NCBI GenBank assembly: GCA_932294295.1
Contig: OW028581.1
Coordinates: forward strand, 15,653,162 to 15,717,161
DNA from: Alitta virens
Taxonomy: Eukaryota > Annelida > Polychaeta > Phyllodocida > Nereididae
Length of the DNA stretch: 64,000 nucleotides
Direction: 5' to 3'
Shown here in pieces: positions 47,801 to 59,900 of the stretch (positions are counted from its first letter, which is position 1; every line of letters starts with the position of its first letter). The position numbers and the translations under genes are program-made. The notes under the pieces were generated by a model that made no database searches, was not told the origin of the DNA, and saw nothing but the letters and a program-made list of their open reading frames with translations.

Positions 47801-50800
47801 TACTCTAATAATTCATACACCTCATCAGCATTTAGTAGCCAAGGCACAACCACCTGAGTATCTCTTATATGTTGCAGCTCCTTTGTCTGAGTGCCTACTT
47901 GCATACTGTAATCTTCACAATTATCACAATATAATTTAATGCAGTCTTAAGCCCTTTACATCAAATTTGTTGACATTACCACATTACTTTTAACAAGTTA
48001 GCACCAATTCTTGTATGTCTCTTGACATATAATAATTTCTGTCTCTTACAAAGTCTATAGACTTTGTACTAAAATTGAACAAAAACTTTACACAACTGAA
48101 TTGTTAAAAAACGTTTTATGCAGTGGGTTGCAAACGAATCATATCTTGGGTAGGCCTACAAATGATTTTTTTTGTTTTAGTGACAGCAACTGCTGCGACA
48201 ACTGTATCAGTGCAGACATGCTTCTATCTATCTATCTGCAGAAAATACCTTTTTTGATAAATTTATTTATAACAACTTATCTATACATGTGTAATGTAAG
48301 CAGGGTTATTTGCATCTACTTGCCAAGTAAGCAAATATACATAAATATGCCATACAAACAGCTCATTGCAATCAGGCTGTAGTATGTTGTTACTGAAATG
48401 GATTGCAATCTGTCAATATGCAGGATTGCATGGTACATAAGTGACGTCACCAGCCATGGTGCCGTGTGCAATAATGGCGGCCCCCAGCGTTGTGGCGGAT
48501 GGTGCAAACTTCACTTTTAATTGGCTCCAAATCATACTAAAATTGGACTTTAAGTTACTTGTATTTACGGCAATGTGATCTTTGTCATCTAATTGAACTT
48601 TTAAAATTAACATGCAAATCTCCTTTAGTTCCCCTTTAATGTCGAGTCTTTTCAAAGCTGGAGGCTTGTAAGTTGAATCTGGGTCCTTCAGAAGACCAGC
48701 TGTTACCTCTGAACCACCCTGCAGTCTGGTAGTTATGGTATACCAGTTTGACCTTGAATATATTTTTCTGTTTTTCTTATGATATTCGCAGCGCCTCAGT
48801 TCACGTGCCAGTCAGCAACGACTTTGTCACCCTATGCCAACAGTCACAAGACACCTCTGCTGGAATTCAGAGAAGAAATATGCAACAGGGCATTGCCATT
48901 TGTGTGCGTTAGAGACCATGGTAAGGCTTAACCCACAATTAAGACATCCTAGGGATACACACTGTGAAAAGCATAACTCAAAGTTATATCTATAGGGAGT
49001 TCATGCTTACAAATAATTTCTCTGTGTTTTGTGCTTTAAATAAATATATATATATATATATATCTATTCATACACTTTAGAGATTTAAGACTTTTAGTTT
49101 TAGTTTAAAATTCCATTCATTCTTTTTTTTATTGCATTAATGTTTGTGTGTGTGTGTGTTAATACAGGACTCATAGAAGTTACTGATTCACCCTGTGGTT
49201 CATCTAACAAATTAATGATGATTTTCATATTTTTTTAGATCATTGCAGCTCTGCCCCTTGTCAGCATGGCGGTACTTGTCAAGGAACTAAGTATGATTTC
49301 AGCTGCTCCTGTACAGCAGGTTACACTGGAGACCAATGTGAAATTGGTAAATGTTACTTCTAATGATATATATAATAATGAAATCCTTTTTTTTTCATAA
49401 GTTCTAAAAAAATAAAAGCTTTTATTATTTACATGCTTTGTAAATATAGGTGGTATTTTTCAATGATGGCAAAATACTTCCATAAACTGCTTATTATGTT
49501 TATGCTTTTGTAAATTTCATTATTTAATTTTGATTTTAAAAACAATTTTTTTTTTGTGGTGTAACGGAAGTATTCAAACGTTTGGTAAAAGTGAGCTAAG
49601 GTGCTGTGAACCTGTGTGAACTTAAATTTAGGCATGCATAAAAATATGCTTTAAACACAGACATATTTACCTTAATAGACCAAAGTTGGCATAAATACAG
49701 ATATTTCAGAAAAAAAAAGAAACTACTGATACATTGTAGTGGCAGGTGACATCAGACGACGTATGAGCCTTTTACCAAATATCAAAATTGAAGTGCTTAT
49801 ACCTGTTTACAAATAGAGATAGATATGTGTATATGTATTCTATAGAGTCTATATTTTATGGTTATGATACTTAAAAAATGTACAACAGTTGAGAGAATAA
49901 GAATGAATCAGAGAACCAGATAATTGACATGAAGTTGAAACAGAGTAAACCATTTAAATAGAAAAGGAAACTGAATAATAGTGATGGTATTAATAATATA
50001 TATAATGATAATACTAAACTAATAAGTAGCACAGAAGCTCATACACATATATGGATACACAAAGTTGTGTAATTTTTTTACATTCCATTGGTATTTATGA
50101 GCGTGCATAATTATATCAAATTAACATAAATATTATGCAGGCATATTCAAGCTGATTTGCTATATTGATTTATAGATATTGATGACTGTGCCCCAACCCC
50201 CTGCCTCAATGGAGCGACCTGCGTGGATCTGGTTGATGATTTTTCTTGTGACTGTGCTGCAGGTTATGCAGGAGATCTGTGTGAAACAGGTACCTTTTTG
50301 GTCACACACTAGTAAATTGATTTAAAAAACATAAACGTACTGTCCAACTATGTTGAGAAATCTTGTATATTCAAGAGTAGTATATCTATGTAATTTGTTT
50401 TGTCATTAATACATATGTAATTTCTTTTATATTTATCTTAAATGATTATTCAAAGTAATTGTCATTTATACAGCAGGTTTGAAATAAAGAAATTGAATTG
50501 AAAAAACAACAACTACAAAAAAAATCATGATTAATAACAATTTTTTGTTTAATATGTTGGTGCCTCGCTTGCAAGCTGAAGTGCAAAATTTATTTAATAA
50601 ACTAAAGATAATAAAAGACTACAGCATGGAGGTTACTCAAAATTTTGATGATGATTTTGCCAAAGGTAGAATTTTACCTTAAGTCCAACTTAAATCTTGG
50701 ATTTCTAATATTGGTTCATAAATTGAATCATATGTAAAATTATAGCCCAATCGCTGCTTTTTCAGCAGTACGCATCATGTCGCAAGTCCCTTTCCTTTTT

Positions 50801-53800
50801 TGTGGATTTTCATGCTCCGACCAGCAGGCTGGTGCATGCCTAGCCCGAGAAACTCTGACTGACCACACGCCGCTGTCAGCTCTTATTCATATTGTGACGT
50901 TTATTTTGAGCCGCCACAGGTTGAATCTTGAATCCTAGCGCTCACAATTATCAGATAGTAAATAAGAGCTAAGCGAACATCAGATTTCTCGGGCTAGTGC
51001 ATGCCCACTGGCACTGGGGTAAGTTGTCCCAATCCTTTGTGTGCAGCAACCAAACTGGGCATTCCCCAACGTTCAACCGGGACCACTGGAATCACATGAC
51101 GTCCTCTGAGTTTCTATGGAATCTCTAAGTCAGCTGAACCTTTTGTTTCAGACCTTGATGACTGCCAACCTGACCCTTGCGCGAACAATGGGGATTGTGT
51201 CGATGGCATTGACTACTTCACTTGCAATTGTCCACCCGGTTACACAGGACCACGCTGCGAAACAGGTGATGTACAGTTTCTTCAACCCTAATTATGTTTC
51301 TTATAGTAAATGTACACTTTCTGTTCTTCATTGTTTATCACACTAAACATTGGGGAGGAAAAATACCAACAGAGGTCACTGTCACCATAGCAAATAAGTC
51401 AAAGAATATGTACCAAGAAGTGCCACTCCCTATACTTTACATTGTAACTGCTGCGCCTCCTTCCCCCAGAACTCCCGGCGCTAGGAAATCTGGACTGATA
51501 GTCCCCGTCCATCCGTACTTTCGTCTATTTGATGTTTAAAATAAATAAGATCTATCATTACCCTAATTTCAGTGCCTTAATGAGCGAATGGACAACATAT
51601 ATAGCACAATTTACACAATGTTACAAGCAATAGATCTGAACGCTATGTGAGGCTTATCATGTCAAATGACATCATAATCGGCCAGTATGATGTCACTCAA
51701 TTGTCGCCCAATTGTCGCCAAATGTTCTCTGTTCATGACGTCATCAGCTCAGTTAATAATGCGCCTCCTTTCCCCAGCATGCATAGCGCGTCCTACTTAC
51801 AAGAGCGCGTGTTCTTAGTACATATTATTTGGATAAGTATTGTTTGATGACGTCTTCTATTCTGGGACGTCATCAATGCAACAATGATGTAGTGAGGTCA
51901 TCTTATTGTCTTTTTATATGCCCCCTGTAGGCTCTCTGTTAATTTTCTCCTCATACACTTTCAGATAAAGATTAGAGAAATCTGAACCACAATTGGAGTT
52001 TCTACCCTGTTTGTTTTTTGTTCTGGACTTGTATTTTTTTTGCAGAACTCGATGAGTGTGCGAGTTCGCCATGTGGAGTTTTCGCAGACTGTATTGACTT
52101 GGTGAATAACTACACTTGTGTATGCTTTGATGGATTCAATGGTGATCATTGTGAAATAGGTAAAGTTTTACACTTATTATAGAGCAACTACATATCACTA
52201 CTGTAATTACCACCACTGTAAAAATTAATGTGTACATGGCCAAACTTGCCTTGTGCGTTTTCCATGAGAAGGATAAACGCATGGAAAACGCGCGGTTTTT
52301 AGCTAATTATATTGAGGCAAAACCATGCGTTTTCTATGCGTTTATCCAAACGCATAGAAAACACACTTGGCACAATTGGCCATGTACATTACAAATTATC
52401 GGTAATATTTTCAATGTAAGTTCGTTTTTCACTATGAACTTTTTTAATATAAATCTGATATATATATTAGGCAAGTTGGATTACTTCTTAGTTTTAATTT
52501 TACTTCACAGAGGTGGATGAGTGCGTCAGTAACCCCTGTCTCAATAGTGGAACATGCCTTGATAAATTCAATGGTTATGTTTGTCGATGTCCCTCTGGGC
52601 TTTACGAAGGTCTCCATTGTGAAACTGGTAAGATACATTTGATTCACAATAGAGTTAGATGGTAGGAATGCAGCCAAAAATAAAGGGGAAATCCGGTAAA
52701 GAACTTTGGGTGAAAATGCACAATAATAATTAAAAAAAAAACTTATGTAGGCCTAAGCATATATCGACATATCGATTTTGGAAAAGATCAATCTTAGAAA
52801 TGAATATTTAAAGATTGATCTTGGAAATCCAAAAATCTATCTTAGAAATGTTTAACAAGAAAACCACTGTTAGTTTGTGCACAGGCCCAAATTACCATTC
52901 GCCGACTTCGGCACTCGATCTATTAATATAAAACATTGAGGTAAACATCGTTTATGGCCCAAAGCAAGGTCTCCAGCCCAAACCGGCACTGACGTCACAA
53001 ATTTCCGCATTTTGGCCAATTTGGCCAGTATTTTCTTCAGCCCTTACTGGTGACGTCAGTGCCGAAGGGAGCCGCATTCAACAAAATATGCAAGTTTAGT
53101 CAGGAATTCCCTCTCGTAGAAGAACAGTTGTAAACCATATTTGGGACAATTCTGTGCTTTAACAGTCTATATCATGCTGTATCACAGAAAAACATCAACG
53201 AAGTCTGGGCATAAGTTAGGGGGCTGCATGGCCGATGGATACCTTTAGGATATATATGATACAGGCCGTGGGTTTTCGTCAGCTGAAGTTGTGAGATTGG
53301 TAATTTAGGCCTGTGGTTTGTGACGCTACTTATTGAATTCAAGGATTTGACGTCATAAGCATGGCAACAAGGCTCGCTAAATATGGTCATTAATTTGAGT
53401 CAGTTATACTGCATTTTTCCAAAAGTTTAACTTTGAAAATGTCTGTCACTTAAAGATTTTGGAAACCGAACCGATACAGTGTTACAGCTGCTAGTAATCA
53501 TAGAGAAAAACTTACAATGCTTTATCATAAAAAATAAATATAAAGGCCTAAAACCCGTCCACAACTGGTGGTTGTCAGCTACAGTGAATTCCGTAGCTAG
53601 ACAGCCCTCGAATGGGTTACATAGAGCTGATCCACCATTGTTGTTGGGTTGAATTTATATCCAACACAATTACCTTTTTTTTTTTTTTTCAAAGAAGTTA
53701 TTAGTGCTTTTGCGACAGAAAGTTCTATATAGTGCTTTTGTAACAGAAAGTTATATGTCATGATTGTGCCAGCCTGACTGTCCCCTGACTGTCCCTGGCA

Positions 53801-56800
53801 GTCCTGTCTACATAAGGACTGTGAATGTTATCAAAAACCAAATACAATTGTCTGAAACTTTCCTAATACTTGTCTGATATTGGAAAAAGTGCAGTATAGC
53901 GGACCCAGATTTATGACCATATTTAACGAGTCTCATTGCCAGGCCTATGACGTAAAAATGCTTGAAATCTATGTATGACGTCACAAACAAATGTAGTTAT
54001 GACGGCGGTTTCATATTCACGGTACATACAGCGTTTATTTTTGCCTTTTCTTGGGGGCTCCTGCCCCCAAACCCCTGCTTATCTACACCAAATGTTATTT
54101 TAATTGTGCTAGAACTTCAAACTAGTGAAGTATTTGATAAAATTTGTTTTTTAATGGGCGCTTAATATGGGCATAAATTTGGGTCCGCTATACTGCACTA
54201 AACCCCTGATATTTATCAAAAAAAACACTGAAATGCAGCAAAAACCATTAAAAAACTGCTCGTGTGAAAATTTAGGGGTGAAGAAATGTATAAGGAAAGA
54301 GTCAGGCGATTGCTTGAAGTGGCCTTGAGTTCGCCTCCTTATTTGTCAACAATTTCTGCATTCACAACTTTAAATGCCAATATCTTCACTGTGCCTGGTC
54401 CGATTTTCGAGAAAACTGTATATTTGGCCATGCTTTAGCTCGTGATTTTACAGCTTTGTTGCTTAGGTTGCTACGCAACAAGGTCATGAACTCATGCAGT
54501 GCTGCCATATGAGCAGTATAGAAATTAGGGATAGTGGATCACATATTTAAATTGGTGATCACAGTTTATATTTAATGGATTGTTCCCAATGGTTTTCTAT
54601 GAGGAACACAGCCAAGGGGATGTAAAGTTATATTGAAATTAAATTATGAATGTTTTATAATATATGTTAATGTTATGATAATGTGCTTTGGTGACATGTG
54701 CTGCTTCAGAGGTGGAAAACTGCAGAAAAGATCTCTGTATGAACAATGCGACATGCGAAAGCATTCTCAATGGTTACGTCTGTCGCTGTGCTCCTGGATA
54801 TACCGGTTTTGAGTGTGAAAGTAGTAAGTAACAATTTCCAAATTAAACTTGAGTGTTTGTGTAATAAAGTTGGAGTAATTGGCCAATACTTTCTACGAAT
54901 CGTGTAATTATTATCTGGTAATAAATTCTTGAATCTTGAATCCAAACAAAATCTATACAGTGCAAAAAAAAATTATAATCAAAATAGCATACAGATTGAT
55001 AGACCCTTTTGAATTGTGCATATTTATGACTAGAGCATATGAAAAGAATTAATTTAACAGTAATGTGCAAGTCTCCAAAATAAACAATTTCTTAGCAAAC
55101 ATAATGATTTTCATTTATATGTACTATGTCCGATGTTGCATATCATAGGGTTTGTGTATAAGATACATAGATAGATAAATCTTTATTGACAAGAGTATAT
55201 GCAATGTAAAACAAAGTTTTACTCCCAGCCCAATTGGGCTTACTAGTCACGTTTGAAATTAAAATAATTCATAGACAGCCTCATGCGTAATTGTTACTTA
55301 AAACAAATGCAGATATACTAGAAGAAATAATTATAATTAATTATACAACAAATATTTTCTACTATTATAAGCTCAATACAGAAATTTGGCAGCGTGCACC
55401 ACAGTTTCATTTGAATTTAACAATTTTTGTCATTAATCCGCAAAACTTTCAAAATCAAATCGCTATGAAAATCCACATGGGCATAACAGTAAAAAAAAAG
55501 ATTTCTAACTGCCATTGTAAATTTTACAGTGAACTTTTGGTTGTTGCAGACATAGATGAGTGCTCCAGTCTCCCATGCCAAAATGGCGCGAAATGTCATG
55601 ATGGAATTGACAGCTATTTCTGTGAATGTGGAGTTGGTTTTGATGGTGATACATGCACTGGATGTGAGTATTAAAGTTTGTCCCACTGAGTATGGGAGCA
55701 AAAATTATGTGAGGATACAATGTACCGCATTACGCAGCAATTACGATATCATGATTGTAAATAAGTTGTGATGGAATTTTGAATATTCGAGTCGTCAAAC
55801 CATTTAGCAGAAAACCATATTTTACCGCCAAAGTTAATCCATAAAAGAATCCATTAAAGATCTTTCATGGACTCAAATTCTCAATTCACCATCTCGAAGC
55901 AATCGCTGTAAGAAATAATGAAGCAAATCAGCAAAGGAGCACAATAAAGAGTAATTTGATTCTTTGTTCCCTCTAGTTGCTGATAAATTTGACCAAACAT
56001 GTTGGATAGCAAATGGTGGTAGATTACAATTATTACTGTTAAAAATCTCTGATAAGGCAGCTGATTTGTTTACTTTTCTGTTGAAAATCTCTATGTGGGG
56101 TATGATTTACACATGACTTGAATAGTGTATTGTATGTTTTTAATCTTTGAGAAATATTTAATACCAAAAGATACCGGGACCAATTGCTTGAAATCCTTCA
56201 GATATTTGTTCAATGTTAACAGTGCTCCTAAAGGCATGGCTATAATATAAATTCATGTTCATTTGATATTACTACTCAGATATTGGCAACCCAGGGACTT
56301 GGGAACTTTGGAGTGAGTGGAGCCAGTGCTCTCATTCGTGTGGTGGAGGACTCCGGACAAGGTCAAGGATTTGCACGGCGATGTTTGATATACCATTTAT
56401 GGGACCAGGAGACTGTGGAAATGGAGGATATACAGATCTTGAATCTTGCAACGGAGGACTCTGCCCTGCTGGTATAGCATTTTTTTAAACTGATATGCTA
56501 ATTTCAGCTGTAAAAACAGAACTTTCTACTGCTAATATATGAAGTTGATCCTAATAAAAAATGAATGTGCCTTTTTTTGATGAATATTTCCTTATGTTAT
56601 GATGTATTGATGCCATGATGATATGGTATACAGATTTTAATTAATCACTATATCATTCTATCAATTGATTATCAATCAATTTATTTATTTATTGAACATA
56701 TTTACACAAGTTGAATATAATCAGTTAAACTATTTTCATGTTCATGTTAAGAACATCAATATAAATATAAAAATAAAAATAAAAAGATAAAACTAAAATA

Positions 56801-56948
56801 AGCAAAATAATATAAACTTTAAGTGCTTTTTTGAAAGAATTAAAATCATTAATGTCCTTCATTTTGTCAGGTAAAGCGTTCCAGTGAATAGCACCACAAT
56901 AAGCAAATGTTCTTTTCTATAAGTCACAGTTGGTCTTGGCACATAAAC

Positions 56949-56980
<32 letters not shown>

Positions 56981-59900
56981 ACCTTTTCAGTGGATGGTAG
57001 CTGGGGAGACTGGAAACCCAACGGCGGATGCTCCACTTGTGGAATGTCGACTCAGTTGATGTTCAGAGAATGCGACACTCCGGCACCTCAGAATGGTGGC
57101 GTGTCATGTGTGGGAGAAAATGCAACAGTACTTAGTTGTTTCAAATACTGCGGTCGTAAGTACCAGATATTATGATATTTGATATTGCATTCTATTCCCA
57201 AATGAAGAGTAATGGCGCAACAACATAGCGTTATTTGATATTATGCAAATTTGATATTGCACCCTATAGATGTTTAGGTAATCACTTAATTATGGCCACT
57301 AAAATGTAACATTGATATTATAGGAAGCTGTTTGAAAATTAAGTGTGTTCTAGAAATATAACCAATTTTCTGTTGCTAATATTCCACAAAATAAGTGTGA
57401 TTCTAAGAAAATTAGTCTGAATGACTGAGTGTTATCTTGGTCTGAGTGTTTTTGCCAAAAAAAAAGGCTGGTGGGGGGAATTAGTTTAGCATAACAAAAT
57501 TGACATTATAGGTAAGTATTCCTTGCAAAAATGTAATTATCTTATTATTTAGATGGCAATAGTGTATGTGGAGAGTGGCAAGAGTGGTCGGAATGCAAAG
57601 GAGCATGTGATTCTGGAAGTCAGTCAAGAACGCGGTCCTGTTCTCAAAATACAACAAACAGCGATGGTTCAGTAGAAAGCATCAGCTCACCCGATGATGA
57701 CAGTCAGTCGTGCACCCCAGCTGGGTGTTTTGGACAAAGTATGTAACTTCTCAGATAGCATTCTAAGTCGGACCAGCGTCGTTTCTATATCGGCTGTGGT
57801 CAGTACAACATAGTTTTGACATCGCCGACATGGCGACGATGTTGATACGATTTGGAATGCTGTCTGGGCTTTAGTTTTTAATAGAATACACTGCATATGA
57901 AATTAATTAATAGGCTATAATAGAGCCATTTAAGAAGAGCCTAAAGATCTAAACTCGGACAGCGTGTTTTTTTTTACTGTGTTTTTAACTTAAATTTATA
58001 GCTATTGGATTTTAAGACTTTACACTCTACAATTTTAAAATTTCTGATTTTAAAGACTATATTACTTTATCATTTTTTATAAATTTATATTTTTATATCT
58101 ACTGTATCTATTATTTTGTAAAGTGCATTAGATTGGATTTTATTCAGATAATGCACTATAAATTAGCGGGGGGTGATAATACATAGAAAACAAATAATTC
58201 CAGAATTTAAAATGGAAACCGCCCAGGTTTTGTTAAGGCTTAAATACCATTTTCCAAAAAGGTATAACACATGCCTGTATCTTTATTTTTGATCCCTCCC
58301 AAGACCGATTGAATGTTGAGTCAATTTGAACAAATTTTTAGCATTTGTGCGAAGTCGCGGTTCGTCATATTTCCTTTATTGTGGAACATTGAAAGTTATT
58401 ATGCACATGGCTGTTATCAGTGAAAAATAAGCTTCACTTTGAATACCAACATTGCTGAATTTAAACATTTATTCAAGTTATAATAATTCAATTTTGCACC
58501 TGATAAATGAGCCCGAATAGACGCTTTCTTTATTTCCGTCCTTTTACAGGCCTATAATTATTCAGTCACTTAATTTGAAATATGGTTTAAACCTGAATAT
58601 TATAAGCACTGAATAGACATAGCTAGAAATATTTCTCTGGATCAAAAGATAATATTGCAAATATTATATGTGCATGGAATGTTTTTTTATTGAGACCATT
58701 ATATTTTAACAAATCTAAAATTATTGAGGCACCAAGGAATCTCCAGCTTGAGAGCAAATGTTTTAAGTACTTTCTTAGGCTTTTATAAAAGCTATCCCCT
58801 CTCTCCACCCCCATCTTGTTCAGTTCTTCATCAATGTTCTTCCAACCTAATATTGCGAAAAACTATAAGATAGTGCAAACATGAATCTGTCACGCAAACC
58901 TTTAACTTGAAACAGGGGTACTGCTTGAAATAATAGTTTTGACAGTGGGCCTGGGCATTAAGGATTAAGTCTCTCCACAATAGCAATGAATTTTAAACTA
59001 TTTGAATATATCTCCACATAGTCAATTGTCATTTTACTTGCTGGTCAAAGATTAGGTATGTTGCATAGAAGTCTGTTTAAATTATTATGCTACACGTATT
59101 TTATAAAATTGCCAGATAAGCTCAGTACTAGCCCTGATGCTTGTCTTCAATATAGGCCATGTCCACTCACACTGCTTGTCGCACACACAAGTTTACCTAT
59201 TATAACATTATAACCATATTATTTCTGATGAATTCCCACACTTCTTCCATGAAATGCCCTCCTTTTCAGCTTTTGCCATTACAATTAAAACTTTACTTGG
59301 GTAGGGAACTCCTTCACAACCAAAACAGATTTTGTACATCCTTGCAAAACACTACAGGGTAATTTTTAATATTTACATATTTGCTGGCAATTTTGTGAAT
59401 TATGCAGGAAGGTCATTTAAGTATTACATCAATGCCACTGGTCAACAGCTTTGTCGGCTTACATGACCAGCTATCAGAGTCAGATGTAATGAGGGGATGA
59501 TATGGTTTGAGTCCATACCGTTTTACACATTCACCTCAGGGATGGGTCTTAGTTAACGTCTCGTGATACTGACATCCAGCTATCAACAATGATCAAGCTC
59601 ATAAAGAGCGCCTGTGCCAGGGGTCAAACCTGGGACCTTCAGAGTAGTTGGTTAGTGTTCTGACAGGCTAATGCCTTAACCACTAGGCTACCCAACAAAC
59701 AAAATTGCATTCATTCAATTTAAAATAATATTCATAGCACCATCCGAGACTACATTGGTTTACGTGTCAATTCTCAATGGATTCAATTGCTGATGACTAT
59801 TCCATTATTTGGTAGACCCCCTAAATTGGTATTCATTTTAAAGCTCTTTACCAGAGCAATCCAAATACCTCACTATTAAAGAGATATAAGGAGATTAAAT

